DNA of 64,000 nucleotides, from contig OY720098.1 in NCBI GenBank assembly GCA_963082875.1, forward strand, positions 21,328,001-21,392,000, given 5' to 3'. The notes beneath the pieces are model-generated. The model was not told where the DNA came from. It did no database searches and saw only the letters and a list, made by a program, of their open reading frames with translations. This document shows, one piece after another, positions 25,306 through 38,800 of this stretch (its first letter is position 1; each line of letters opens with the position of its first letter). Origin of the DNA: Corella eumyota (Eukaryota; Chordata; Ascidiacea; Phlebobranchia; Corellidae). A program made the translations under genes and the position numbers.

Positions 25306-25479
25306 GTACAAAGAAAATGAATATAAATCAGTAAATAGCAAAACAACTTACAGACCTACCTAACTTAACCTTTAGGCCATACCACGTAAAAAGTAGTGTT
25401 ATTATCTGTTAATTTATTGATTGTATTTAGATGGAGTCAAAATCATAAAAAGCATGCACAAAAATATAATGATACTAAA

Positions 25480-27358
25480 ATGGGATTAAGCAAATTGGAT
25501 TTATTATATCGTCGTCTTATCCTGACCAAGTTTTACACCCGCGGTTGGGGGAATCCCCAGGATATTAAACAAATTTTAAAACTTCAAAAAACGATCTCAA
25601 ATCGAGAGACATGCTCGAAATTAATCTCGCCGAGTTACCCAGTGTCAATCGACAAAATTATTAAAAAAGATGATTGCACTTTGCTTAAAGGTAGCTTTGT
25701 GTCACCTTTTGTCCACCTTTTACCCAATTTGATGCCAAAAGTCGCACAAACTGCTCGATTTGAAGTGGTTTTACCGAAATCAGGATGCCTGCCTCTTTCA
25801 AAAGGGAACAAAATACCGTCTTGTATTCACATGGCTGGCACTGGGGATCATGGGTTCGCTCGTCGACGAGAAATCCTCGCAAAACCTCTTCTTAAACACG
25901 GGATTTCATCGGTGCTGTTAGAAAACCCATTTTATGGAACCCGGAAACCTAAAGAGCAATATCGATCAGGGCTTTTACATGTCAATGATATTTTCATAAT
26001 GGGCACAAGTCTTATTCTAGAGTCACAAGTCCTACTCCATTGGTTGACAAGAATGGGGTTCGGGCCCCTGGGGTTAACTGGGATCTCAATGGGGGGTCAC
26101 ATGGCATCGCTAGCGGCAACCAACTGGCCTGAACCAATCGCGTTAATCCCCTGCATGTCATGGTCATCAGCTTCAATTGTTTTTACTGAGGGAGTTTTGA
26201 GTAAAGCAATTCCGTGGCGAGTTTTGGAGTCTCAATATTGTCGTGATCCTGCTTACGAGGCTGAGATCAGTAAGTTGCTTCAACATGTCGATTCCTACCA
26301 CTTGGGGAAGAATTTTGTGATGGAAAACGGAAATATTGTTTCTTTTAAAACTATTCTAGGTTAAATTTTATTTGCTTTAATAAAGTAAAAATAAGTTGTT
26401 TGAAATTTCATGTATATACAATCATTAAATAAATTCCACAAAAGTTCGATGCTACTTTTAAAACAATAGCCAAAAAACCATGTAGAAATCTACAACATAT
26501 ATGCTCTTAAACTTAAAACTTTCTATTCTAGAGAAAAGTAACTATCAACTTAAATCGAGTTTGGATGAAAAAAGATTAAACCAAAAAAGAAGACAGCAAG
26601 AAACTGTTCAATTTATGAAGGGTAAACATTTAAGTCAATCATTTTAAAAACTAAATACACTTTTATATGTTAGGCAAGAGATCTATATAAAATAGAGCCT
26701 AATGGACAGTATTATGTATATATGTTTAATTTATAGATCTACAAAACAAAAAAAACTCTTGTTTGTGGTGTGCAGGTAAAATATCACAGACCAATTTTGG
26801 TTGTACTAATAAAATCCCTACCGTATCGACTAGGGTTTTATATTCGAAGACTTTAAAACTTGTTTTTTGTAGGTGTGATGGATCAAGTAACACACTTAGG
26901 CAACTACTCCACCCCTGTTAACCCAAATTTAGTTACATTTGTTGTTGCTAAAAGTGACGCTTACTTCCCCCCAAGTAAATTAACCCCAATCGAACAATTA
27001 TGGCCCGGTTGTCAGGTAACAAAATGCCTTGTTAAATTTAAATAATAAATTTAGTTTATTGAACAACTAAAGAATAAAGTTAACTAATAGCTGTTATACT
27101 ATAATAAAAAAACAATCTAATTCAAATAATTTTGATTAAAAATTAATTTTAACTTTTTTAAAGATTCGTGAATTGGACACTGGGCATATAGCTGGCTACC
27201 TAGTTTACTACAACATATTTGTGCAAGCTATCGTCGACACCTTTGACCGATTTAACCACCAAGTGGTGCCAGAGAGCAAACAAGTGGTTCGCCAATCTCT
27301 TCAGCAAAACAGTGTTTCCCTTTTGAATTTTTTGCGAGTGTTTACGCTAAAGGCCTGA
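25480..27358 (+). CDS. ABHD18: ABHD18-family alpha/beta hydrolase
   Basis: Alpha/beta-hydrolase of the conserved metazoan ABHD18 (C4orf29) family; the biochemical role is poorly defined. Four exons, 25480-26359, 26532-26621, 26873-27015, 27164-27358; 435 residues, close to the human length. The start MGLSKLDLLYRRL matches the human N-terminus, so I prefer 25480 over the upstream in-frame ATG at 25396. Family signatures in order: AGTGDHGFARRR, LLENPFYG.RKP, the nucleophile elbow GISMGGHMAS, PCMSWSSAS.VFT.GVLS, FMKGVMDQ.TH and the late GHIAGY histidine region. A variable, poorly conserved linker sits before FMKGVMD as in vertebrates. The first exon is unusually long and encodes two thirds of the protein. 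Confidence 0.95.
26700..26800 (+). repeat. Unclassified dispersed repeat, copy 2
   Basis: Core cttgtttgtggtgtgcaggtaaaata, quoted here only as its key words tgtttgtggtg and caggtaaaat, after an AT-rich lead with atctacaaa. It matches copies near 37040-37250 in this orientation and 11875 and 42318 inverted. It lies in ABHD18 intron 2. Confidence 0.5.
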
Positions 27359-30300
27359 AACTTTTTTCTTTTTGTGCTAAATCTTTATTTATAAACATCA
27401 ATTTTCTTGCCTAATTTTTATGAATAAATACATAAATCCCTTTCAAAATTTACGAGATAATTTAAAATAACTTTTTCTACAAAACACAACTTAATCTAAA
27501 AACCTAAACATTTTATCAAATAATTTTTTTGTTAATAATTTATTTATTTTTGCTATCTAAATTATTTAAAATCATTTAATTTATTGTTTGTTACCAATAC
27601 AAAGGTGCATGTGAATACTTTGTTATTTATATATTTATATCCTAAGCAAAATAGCTTTATATATCTTTAGTTATAACAAAAGTTATCCAATTTATATTAC
27701 CAAAGTAAAAATCATTTCATTAAATACATAAAACAAACGGTGGCGATTAAACAAATAATTATCCGTTAGGCGGTGTAGCAGAGTATGTTAAATTATTCGG
27801 TTACGATAAAAAGCGTGGTATTGAATCACAAGCCGAAAGGTTTCAGGTTCGAGTCGCATTAATGCCACATTATTTACCCGTAAACCCGGCATTTACGGAT
27901 AGCTTAAACACACTAAAAGGTTTCGTGTTCGAGTCGCATTAATGCCACATTATTCGCCCTTAAGTCTGGCGTTTACAGATAGCTTAAACACACTAAAAGG
28001 TTTCGGGTTCGAGTCGCACCAATGCCACTCTATTCGCCCTTAAGTCTGGCGTTTACAGATAGCTTAAACACACCAAAATGTTTCGGGTTCGAGTCGCACC
28101 AATGCCACATTATTCGCCCTTGAGTCCGGCGTTTACAGATAGCTTAAACACACCAAAATGTTTCGGGTTCGAGTCGCACCAATGCCACATTATTCGCCCT
28201 TGAGTCCGGCGTTTACAGATAGCTTAAACACACTAAAAGGTTTCGTGTTCGAGTCGCATTAATGCCACTCTATTCGCCCTTAAGTCTGGCGTTTACGGAT
28301 AGCTTAAACACACCAAAAGGTTTCAGGTTCGAGCCGCACTAATGCCACTCTATTCGCCCTTTAGCCCGGCGTTTACAGATAGCTTAAACACACTAAAAGG
28401 TTTCGTGTTCGAGTCGCACCAATGCCACATTATTCGCCCTTGAGTCCGGCGTTTACAGATAGCTTAAACACACTAAAAGGTTTCGTGTTCGAGTCGCATT
28501 AATGCCACACTATTCACCCTTGAGTCCGGCGTTTACAGATAGCTTAAACACACTAAAATGTTTTGGTTCGAGCCGCACCAATACCACACTATTCACCCTT
28601 GAGTCCGGCGTTTACAGATAGCTTAAACACACCAAAAGGTTTCGGGTTCGAGCCGCACCAATACCACACTATTTACCCGTAAACCCGGCATTTACAGATA
28701 GCTTAAACACGTCAAAAGGTTTCGGGTTCGAGCCGCACCAATGCCACATTATTTGTGTTTTAGCCCGGCGTATACAGATATCTTATACACACCAAAAGGT
28801 TTCGGGTTCGAGCCGCACCAATGCCACACTATTCACCCTTGAGTCCGGCGTTTACATCTATCTCAAACACGTCCTAATAGCACACCCAATAAAAATAGAA
28901 AAACACCTATTAAGAAAATATAAAAGAGTATGAAGTAGTAAATTATTAACCAAAATTAATAACAGACATGTAATAAACATTTCAATTTTACAAAATCTTG
29001 TCAGCATTTAAAAGTAAATACGAAACTAAAATCATGCCAATACTTTAGTTTCGTACAAATATAATTAAATTCCAACTTTAAATAAATATCAGGAATCGGG
29101 TCACAAGATTTATTTTAAATGCGAATCAAGTTGCTTCGTTTAATTATTATGTAACATCATAATACAAGTGTAAAATTTAACAACTATGGCATGTTCTGGA
29201 CTATAAAATTAAGTATTTTAGCTTTTTATTTTACTATTTAAATTTTTTAGTGCATTATTTACAAATAAATAATATTAATAAATAATTTTTCATCATAGCT
29301 TCTGCATGGGGGCCTTTGTTTAAGTTTTATTTCGCTAAAATAATAACGGAATTTCCACAATTTTTATGAGTAGGCTCAAAACAAATATGAAAATTGCAAA
29401 TTAAACAAATTTTCAGGAAAAGTTTTCTAAGTTTAACATTTAAGTAAATATTTAAATTTCATGTTTAACTTTCATATTGTTAACTCACAAACACCAATAT
29501 CAAACGACTATTTTGTGACGTCATAATTAAAATACGCATTGCGGTGTACAACAACCTACTCTTACTACGACGTTGTGCAATTCTAATTATGCGCTTATGA
29601 CATCATACAGTGTCACAATAGTAGAAAATGGAGAATTATTCGTCATATTACCAGATTATGTGTTAACAAAATGTAACAATGGTGAACAATTAAAAAGTAA
29701 AATTAAAATAACTATTAGTTACCGTTCATTTACTAATTAATTAATTAGTAATATTCAACCAGTATATATAAAGAAAGTAATTCTTTACAATTGTATTACT
29801 GTACTTAACACTGGTTGTCATATTGCTAATGTATTATGCAGTGATGTTTAAAAGATTGATTTTCATAAAAAGGAAAAAGGAGACACACGTCGATACCAAA
29901 CTTTCGAAGCGGCGTTAATATAAAAGAAAACGCGACTTTAGTAAAATTCCTTTTCAGAAATTTAATTTTTAATGTAAGGATACGCTATACAATAGGTTAC
30001 AATATTATTATACAGGTTTTAATTAGGTTTTAAAGTTATTGTAATGTTAGTTTAAATTTTGGAACGTCGTGTAGCATGACGCGATGTTGTGTACAGTTTA
30101 TAATGAATGTACGCCCTGACTCTATTTCCTTTTGTGTTCAAACCATAGTTACTACAGTCCAACGATATAACTATATTATATTATATACCACATTTAAATT
30201 CTAAATTGCTTGAAAAATATGTATTCACAATGATTTATATTATAAATGTCTAATTTTTGTCATAATTTGAATAAAGTTGTACTAAACTTGTAAAGTTATG

Positions 30301-30479
30301 CGCACTAAGTTTTTAATTAGACAGTCTAGCAGTCAGTTTAGCGCAGTATATTTAATAAACAGTTTAGTTTTAGGTATTAGAACATTTTAAATATCAGTAT
30401 TTCATGTTTAGATACTATGCTATACTGTAAAGCATAAGAGTTGTACAGAAGGACATAACTTGTATTTCAAGGTCAAAAC
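27359..30479. other. Intergenic region between ABHD18 and the nucleotidase gene
   Basis: Aside from the tandem SINE-tail array at 27770-28885, the region is AT-rich with no coding signal I can support. Octamer TGACGTCA returns at 29516, and decayed TGACATCA is near 29596. The right end must hold the nucleotidase 5' UTR and promoter. Confidence 0.5.
27770..28885 (+). repeat. Tandem array of a tRNA-SINE tail, about 13 units
   Basis: At 27773 a tRNA-like head (ggcggtgtagcagagtatgtt) leads into a B-box core ggttcgagtcgc. The following segment of about 78-80 bases, with ttcgggttcgag, aatgccac, ttattcgccct and ggcgtttacagatagctt, then repeats about 13 times with scattered substitutions. Single dispersed relatives occur at 11350, 35057, 40197 and 55797, so the array looks like local amplification of a SINE 3' part that includes the B box. 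Confidence 0.85.
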
Positions 30480-33400
30480 ATGGACGCCATCGGTGAGTTT
30501 GTTGTTTTAAATATTTATAACATAAATAAAATGCTTTTAGAAACATAAAAAAACCTATGTTTTGAATGTAAATAAACCTTGTGAAGCTTTTGTATTGATT
30601 ATAGATTTAAACAAAAAACAATATCATACCACGTTACGGTTCAGTGATTTAGTAAACACAAAACAGCTGTTTCTGACGTCATCTCATGATTTAACCCAAT
30701 TTGCAAAATAAAAATCATAAAATATTCGAATATGAATCAGAAAAAGTTGCAAAAAAAATGATTTGCATCCTTTAAACCTAATTTTATTGTTTATTGTAAA
30801 CAACAAGCGCTGTATATACAAAGGGAAAGAGCATACAGGTTTAAATATTGATTTTTTCCGTTTTTTATTGACCAAAATAATAATTAACTTCGTTCTTTTA
30901 AACGATTATACTTTCGTTTAATTAAACAAAATTGCTTCGTAGTAACTTTACATTAACACGAAAGTGACGTCACAATATAAATAGAAAACTCACAATTAGT
31001 CATTATCTCGAGGTAATGACTTTATTTTAAAATTAAAAATTTAATTTTAATTTTTTTTAAATCAAAAAATAAAATTTAAAAGAATTTAACAACGAATAAA
31101 AAGTAAGTACACCATAAAATTAAATTAAACAAACATCGTAATTTAGGAATGTGTTTTATTAGTTTATTTAAAGCTTTAAAATGCACGCAGAAGATGCATT
31201 TTGCAAAATAAAGGTGAACTCCCTAAATTTAATCTAGAATTTCGCTGACTGTTAAATAATTTAAACCTTTTCTTATTCCGGGACTTCACCTAAACAAATA
31301 TAATTATTTTGCAGGCAATGACGACGTGATTGGACAATGTTTCAATGACGTAACAAAAGAGGTGTTGTTTAGCGAAGCCGCGCCCACTTTTCACGCGGAT
31401 TCAAGACACTATTCGCACAATAGCGAACGATTTCATAAATATTCATCCGCCGAAGTTTTAGAAAAACCTTTAGGCGCTACTTTTCATCTGTGCAGAGTCG
31501 AAACAAATTCATCCGCGCGTAAAAGAAGTATTCGAACGCGTAGCCTAAGTTCACCTACTGACCCCTGCTTTCGACCTTTAACCCCACAGTGTGATGACCT
31601 TCAAATTCTAACAGAGGTCGATCAAAATTGTCTAGCTAAAAATCCGAGACGCGAAGGAAGGTAAAAGTCGCTTTATTCTTGTTTTCTTTATTTCTTCCAT
31701 TTTGTTAATTATGACGTCACAATTTATAGATTACCATCGTTCGAGATGGGATGTTGTCCAACAAAAATTCAACCAAATGACGTCAGAAGTTCGTCTGACG
31801 ACGACAACGCTGACGTCACCAAGAAAGACGTAGGTATGACGTCAGTGAGCAAAGCTGACCTTCTTGACGTACAACGGGGAAACCCCACTGACGTCACAAA
31901 GCACTTGGAGGACAGGTGGCTACGAAGTCACTTCACGGATAATGAGGAGGAAAGAAAACCGAGCGAGAGTCGATCAAAAAGAAGAAAAGAACAAAGTCAG
32001 GACAATATTGCCTCTGATGACCTCATAAAAGACTCGAGTGACCTCACAAAGGTAGGGACCAAATTTGAAGAATATTTTACCTATTAAATTATGACGTAAC
32101 TATCTAACAAACTCTATTGTGACGTAGATTAAACAAAAACTGAGCATTCTTCATTTCAACGACGTTTACGAAATAGCCGGCCGCAAGAGGGAGCCAGTGG
32201 GCGGAGCAGCGAGATTTGCACACGCCCTCAAAAGTCACGTGACCAAGATGACAAGTGACAGCGGGGAAGCCCCGTTGGTGATATTTTGTGGCGATTGTTT
32301 GAATCCGTCGACGTTGAGTTGCGCGACCAATGGAACACACATGATCGAAGTTCTCAACGAATTAAGGGTAAGTGACGTCATAAACGGTAAAGTCACGTTG
32401 TCAAATGATCACGTGGTATATAGTAGACCAATTGGTTAAATATTTAGTTACGTTGTTTAATTATGACGTCATAATTTATATTTAATTCCTAGGTCGATTT
32501 CGCCGTTTTTGGAAACCACGAGTTTGATTTCGGAGTCGAACACGCAGCCAAATGTGCGTCACAGATGACGTCAGAGTGGTTGCTTGGTAACGTCACCGAT
32601 AAGTTAACGAGGCGGAACCTTGCTGAAGGAATCACAAAAAAGTTGATCACGAGAAAAAATGGATTAAAAGTAAAATATTGTTGTTAGTGACGTAGTGTAG
32701 TGGTAAGGCTACACCACATGAGGTCGTAGGTTTAATTCCCACTGCTCCTATGCTGTAGCGCCCTTGAGTAAGGTGCTATTAACGGTATGAACTCCTGCTG
32801 AGCCAGCACTTAATCAGTAGCATAATTATCGGGCAATTATAATCGTTAATATCCCAAACTGCCACAGGCAACTGAGTAAATTTTAAATTTATATTTTGGG
32901 GTAAAATTTAAAAATCTACAACTCCAAAATCAGTTTAACACTTTACTATTTTTAGTTTTTTATTATAACACTGTGATCTAGTGTAAACCGTTTTAAAATA
33001 TTTATTTCTGTTCACCAACCCTATAACAAATCGTAAAAACATAAATTAATACAAAATTTAATATTTTGGTAATTAGTATAAATTAAAACAGGAATACAAC
33101 GCCAAAGAAAAACTTGCCGTTTTCAGTTTATTTATCACCAATAAAACACCAGCACATCTATTTTTAACCAGATAATTACCAATAAATTAAAGTTCTTTAA
33201 ACATTTTCAAATGACTTGATCTAAAAAACATTCAAAATTTTTAATTTTTTCAATTTTTTTTAAGGTTGGTATATTAGGTTTGGTTGAAGAAGAATGGTTG
33301 GACACCTTAGCAACCGTTGATAAGAACGATTTACAATTCCATGACTACGTCACAGTCGGGAACCAAGTTGCAAAACAACTAAGGGTGAGTATGACGTCAT

Positions 33401-35654
33401 AATTACAGACGACATACCTGTCATCAAACTTATAAACACCTTTTATAAATAACTTGTTGTCGGTACTTGACGTCAACCGATGACGTCACATATGTGCTTC
33501 GCGACGCCGCATTTTATCTATTATGTCATAAGCGTGGTATGTTCTATATAAGTAAATCTACATCTTAATTTTAGCAAACACCCGACTCTTTCTGACGTCA
33601 TTTGATTAGCTTATAATGACGCAATGTGTTCTTAATATTTAATGACGTAACGTATATTTTATGACGTAACCTTATAAATGACTTTATTAACCCACAACTT
33701 TTATAACTCCACAATTATAATAAATGTTATTATGACGTCACAGGAAGAAGGAGCGGACTTCGTTGTTGCCCTCACTCATATGAGGTGGCCGAACGACATT
33801 CGTCTCGCTCAGTTGGTCCCGGATGTTGACCTCGTGCTAGGAGGTCACGATCACAACTACGGGGTCAAGGAGGTTGATGGTAAGTGCGTGACGTCACTAG
33901 AAATCAAGAATGACGTCATTAAAATCAATTGTTTTGTTTCAGAATGTCTTGTTATTAAAAGTGGAAGTGATTTTCGCAACTTTTCCGCGATTGACGTCTT
34001 CCTACGTCACGACGGTTGTATCGACGTCAAGGTGACGCGTAATGACGTCACAAAGGAAATACCCGAGGATTCGTCGATGAAGAAAATAGTTCACAAATAT
34101 ATGTCAGCGCTGGAGAAAAGTTTGGACAAATGCATCGGAAGAATGGAGGTAAATGACGTCATAAAGACGACTCTACAACGTTTGTGTTACTTTGTGACGT
34201 CATAGACCATAAATGACATATTTTCTTTATTTCAGAACGAGTTGGATGGTCGTTTCATGGAGGTACGGAGTAGGGAAACCACCCTGGGGAATTTTGTGGC
34301 CGACATAATGGCCACTGTGACGAAGTCTAACGTAGTTATCATCAACTCCGGGACTTTTCGATCGGATGGAGTCCACAGCAAAGGTCTGTATTCTTATATA
34401 ATTTAAACAAGTTATGACGTAACAATCACACTAAGCGCTAAAGAGTTTATAATGATGTTCATAATAAAACTATTTTTAGGTGAATTTAAACTTCACGATC
34501 TGATGACAATCTTACCGATCAACGACACGGTTGTGACTATCAACGTCACAGGAGAACAATTGTTAAAAGCTTTAGAGAACGGGGTCAGTAAATACCCCAA
34601 ACTAGAAGGGAGATTCCCACAGGTGAGAATTATCCTTTAAAGCTCAGTAAAGTTTTTACATATCAAATGTTTAAAACATGATATTTTTATCCGCTAGGTG
34701 TCGGGCATGTGCTTTGGGTTTGACCCCGAGCAGCCCCCTGGAAGCCGCGTCATCCAATCCACTATCAGGATAGGTGATTTCCCCTTAGACTTAAACAAAA
34801 CTTACAAAATGGCGACAAAAGCTTATGTTGCAAGAGGAAGAGACGGTTATAACTGTCTAAGTTCCTGTCCACTTTTAACTGACCCAGACTCGGGTCCCTT
34901 GTTATCAACAGTTGTTCGGAATCACATCGAGAACATCGATAAATTGGCCGAATTTGAGCAAAAAAGAAACTGCAAGGTGGGCATCATTTTAATGTTTTTA
35001 TTCGTTATTTTAAAAATAACATCTTCTCTGTAATGTTACGTATTATATTATAATACCAGCCGAACGGTTTCGGGTTCAATTCGCGACTATGCCACACACT
35101 ATTTGCCCTTGAGATCGACATATTTACCAAAATTTAACCTTTAAAAATATTTTTTTAAATTTTTTTTATTGAATTGTACAAAATCTTGATATAAGTTTTG
35201 CAATTTAGTAGCAGTACATTTTCACAAAAATAACTTATTATTTGTCCACTAGGTGGAAATATGTGACGAAGGTCGCGGGGTCAAAGCATCAAATGACCTT
35301 GACCCACAAGAAGCATTCAACCACGATGAACCCAAGGAATCTACTGTAGCATCAATTAAAAAATCAATGAACTTGATTAATAATGACAACATTACAACGA
35401 CACAGGCCATGAAAGTGCGGCACATGCCACAGTTTATATCACCCCGGCTGTGGCACCAACCTTCTAGTGCCACTGGTGGTTCTGATTTAACAATCGCACA
35501 AAAAATAGCAAAATTAAAAGAGGATAAACTTCAGGGCGGAGCGGAAAATGATCGGATGCTAAAAGAACGATCAAGGTCACCTAGTGACCTCCGGTGGCAG
35601 ATTTATCCGCTCATTGAGAGTCGGATTTTCCACTGCCAAGAGTCGGAGTTGTAA
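30480..35654 (+). CDS. 5'-nucleotidase-family calcineurin-like phosphoesterase
   Basis: Two-domain UshA/CD73-like metallophosphoesterase; the substrate is unknown. Twelve exons, 843 residues, phases consistent: 30480-30492, 31315-31660, 31730-32051, 32128-32367, 32493-32669, 33265-33384, 33744-33879, 33943-34148, 34236-34383, 34480-34622, 34698-34976, 35253-35654. Residues 1-230 are low-complexity and charged. The metal-binding motifs follow in the family order: HFNDVYE, FCGD, FGNHEFDFG, ALTHMRWPND, GGHDHNYG. The C-terminal substrate domain shows INSGTFRSDG and ARGRDGYNCL. No signal peptide or GPI-type hydrophobic end is seen, unlike CD73, so a cytosolic or inner-membrane-side enzyme is likely. 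An internal ATG at 31746 starts MGCCPTK, an acylation-type N-terminus. A SINE lies in intron 5. The first 13-base exon is the weakest part of the model. Confidence 0.85.
32688..32877 (+). mobile_element. SINE, 3' truncated, in nucleotidase intron
   Basis: Same family as 24606: tgtagtggtaaggctacacc, B-box region, ctgctgagccagcac and caattataatcg, stopping within the body near ggcaactgag. The last 90 or so bases of the family consensus are missing. Confidence 0.8.
35050..35125 (+). repeat. Fragment of second tRNA-like SINE family
   Basis: Contains ggtttcgggttcaattcgcg and atgccacacac followed by tttgcccttgag, matching one unit of the 27.8-kb array. It lies in the last intron of the nucleotidase gene. 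Confidence 0.6.
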
Positions 35655-35890
35655 TTTTTGCAATATTTTTATTTATTTCAGGAAAAAATATTCTTCAAAA
35701 TGCGCTTGGTGATATTTATTCGTTTCATTTATATTTTTAATAAAAAAATGATATTTTTCGTAAAATATTTTAAAACGGCAACCCTGAATAAGTTTTGGGG
35801 AAACCCTGACTTCATGAATCAAGAAAAAGGCGGAAGTTTGTCGAGATCACTAAAGTCACTGAGGCATACTATTGAAAGTCAGTGAACCAT

Positions 35891-38800
35891 TTAAAAACGT
35901 AGATTTGATTTGTTTTTCATCATAAACCTGAAAAAAATAAAAATTTAAACCTAAAATAAAAAAAACTAAAAAGGTCCCTTAGCGAGATTCAAACCACCAA
36001 CTTACTTATCAAGAACTTCCCAAAATTTGAGTAAAGCAGCACGGTCCATATGTCGTTTTGTTTCACTAAGCTGCATGACGTGAACATTCCATCGGGCAAC
36101 GTTCGGTTCCAGCTTTTGTTCCACAAACTTTAAGTGGAAAGCTTGGACTAAAAAAATGTTTAAATTTTTACAAATTTAAAACTTTAAAAATAACCTTAAT
36201 TACATATATTATATATATGTACAAGGTAAAAATAAGCGTAATTATACACATACAAATTAAAAGCTGACTTAGTTATACATATACAAATTTAAGATGCCAA
36301 AATAAGCTAAATAGAATAGAAAAAACATTGATATTATAAGTGAAAAAGCCAGGCCTACAATCTTTTATTTAACTTGAACTTAATTTTACTTTTTAAGAAA
36401 TTGCCGTTTAATTCTCAGGCCTTTATTATGAACACTTGCTACACCACACATGAGGTCGTGGGTTCAATTCCCACTGATCTCATGCTGTAGCGCTCTTGAG
36501 TAAGGCGCTATAAATGGTATGAACTCCTGCTAAGCCAATTTTTAATCAGCATCATAATTACCGAGTGAATATAATCAATAATATCCCAAACTGCCACAGG
36601 CAACTCGAGACTGGGTCGGAGTAACTGATGTTATTTTATGTTTAAGTCGCGCATTCAACTTTTCCACATCGAGGATAAAGATATATACAAAAAAAAAATG
36701 TGTAAACTTCAGACCATACATTGAGTACCTAAATAAAAAACTAACTTTTTGAGAAGATATCCACTGGTGAACCATCTTGTAACAACCATGGCCATCCTTT
36801 GAATTGCCATGCTGGTCCCTGCACAAAAACACCAACCACTCTTTCCCTGGTTCAAAAATTATGGTTATTTTGTGCACCACTTTAATAACCAAAATATATA
36901 AAAATAGTTAAAATTAAAAACAAGTTAAAAAATTAAATAAAAGTTAATATTTTAAAAAGTTTACTTGGGCAAAGATTAAATAGTTTAGAAGCAGTTATGA
37001 GTAATCTATATATAACAAAGCTTAGTAAACAATATATAAATATATGTATGTTCAATTTATATGTCTACAAAATAACTAAAACTGCTGTTTGTGGTGCCTT
37101 GGTAAATTATTAGGGACAAATATTAACCTTTGACTTGTTTTACAAATAGATTTAAAGATATACAAGATATAGAACTGCCGTTTCTGGTGCTCGAGTAAAT
37201 AATCGCTGGCAAATATTAGTTAAGAGTTATGACCGTATTACAACAATTTAAATTCTGAGTGTAGGGCTATCAACTCGTACAACATTAAGTAAATAAAAGT
37301 TGTTACCAATCATTTAAGTAAATAAAAGTTGTTACCAGTCCTCGTGAGTTTGGAGTTTTGTGATGGAATCGATCACTCGATATGGAACAGTTGTGGAATC
37401 ACGTTGTCGTTGGATCAGGACCTCGTTATCCCTCTTCATCCCAGATGACTTCTTCTGCGCAGTGGACACAAACTAAACACAAGAAGATGTTGTTGTTAAG
37501 AAATTGACCGAATGTTTAATTATATCTGTAAAAAAAGGAGAATATCCACAACAGAACAAGAATTTAACTTTTGTTAACACAACTTTAAATCATTAATTTG
37601 TGTCTTATTGGTATTGAATTTGTGTCCATTGTCATGCATAGCTAACCAAAACATAATTTCAGTAAATGGTAATTTGTTACAAAACAGTTACTTCTTTAAT
37701 GTTATTTAGTGAATTTCAAAGAAGTGTAGCAATAAAAATTTGATTTAAACCAAAAAAGATTTTTTTTAATTTACAACTTTAGCGTAATTCAACCAAACAA
37801 ACATTTTTTTATATATATCTTTATCCTCAATGTGGGAAGGTCGAATGCGCGACTTAAACATAGAATAACATTAGTTACTCTGATCCAGTCCCAAGTTGCC
37901 TGTGGTAGTTTAAGATATTTTAGATTATAATTGCCTGGAAATTAAGCTGCCAATAAAATGTTGGCTCAGCAGGAGTTTATACCGTTTATAGCGCCTTACT
38001 TAAGGGTGCTATAGCATGAGAGCAGTGAGGATTAAACCTACGACCTCATGTGGTGTAGCAAGTGTTCTTACCACTACACCACGCTGCCGGTATTAGTTTT
38101 GTACTAGTAGCTGATTACAAACAAAGTAGTCCGGCGAAGGCTTTTGTTATTCAATTATTAACAGATTTTTGCCCTAATATCTTTAGTAGATTACTGACAG
38201 AACCTATAACAATGTGGCTTGTAGTTGTCAATCAAACATACAACATGACAGCAGTGGAAAATTAAATACAAAATCAGAATAAAAATATTTTATAAAATTT
38301 AACAAATATATACTTAAAAAAAAGCATTAACAAACCTTTAAGTCTTGCAGAATGTCTTTAGCATTATACAAAGTAATCAAGGAGGTTGTGGCGGCAGGGA
38401 TTATAATTATAGGGGTCCTTGATACTCTTTTAGGGGGTTTTGGGGGCTGGGCAGGTATACTAGAAGGGGGTTTCATCACCGAACGAGATTTGGTAGAAGT
38501 CGGGGCAACAGGTTTCTTCCCAGCAGCACCTTCCTATGAAAATTTATAAAATTTAAGAAAGTGTAAAAAGGTGAAACTAATATTTTTTTCCAGGTTAAAT
38601 GTAGTATATATGTGTATAAAGCATAGAAAGGGGTGGGATAGAACCTAGGACTTTATGGGGTGAACATAGTAGAACCTGAGAAAAGTGGGGATTGAACACT
38701 TTTCTTTTTTTTTTCATATCCCCTTAAAGAGATAGTTTTTTTTTCCGAAACCTTTTGTTGTGTTTAAAGAGATGGTTCGGTCGTAGAGTTTCCTTTTTAA

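Larger units (their letters stand above)
24209..25479. other. Bidirectional upstream region, kelch A and ABHD18
   Basis: The start codons of two divergent genes lie about 1.27 kb apart. Apart from two SINE copies I see only AT-rich DNA. The sequence just before the ABHD18 start, gtatttag at 25423-25430, is an acceptor-like site, fitting either a 5' UTR exon or spliced-leader trans-splicing as known in tunicates. Confidence 0.45.

Noticed and set aside
27770-28885. CRISPR-like array
   Set aside because: Units are contiguous with no unique spacers and derive from a SINE tail in animal DNA.
35658-35885. 75-codon frame after the nucleotidase stop
   Set aside because: An acceptor-like site precedes it, but no donor was found to pair with it; it probably lies in the 3' UTR.
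38062-38549. Plus-strand frames within the CDC73 gene
   Set aside because: They overlap a SINE and the antisense of CDC73 exon 38336-38533.
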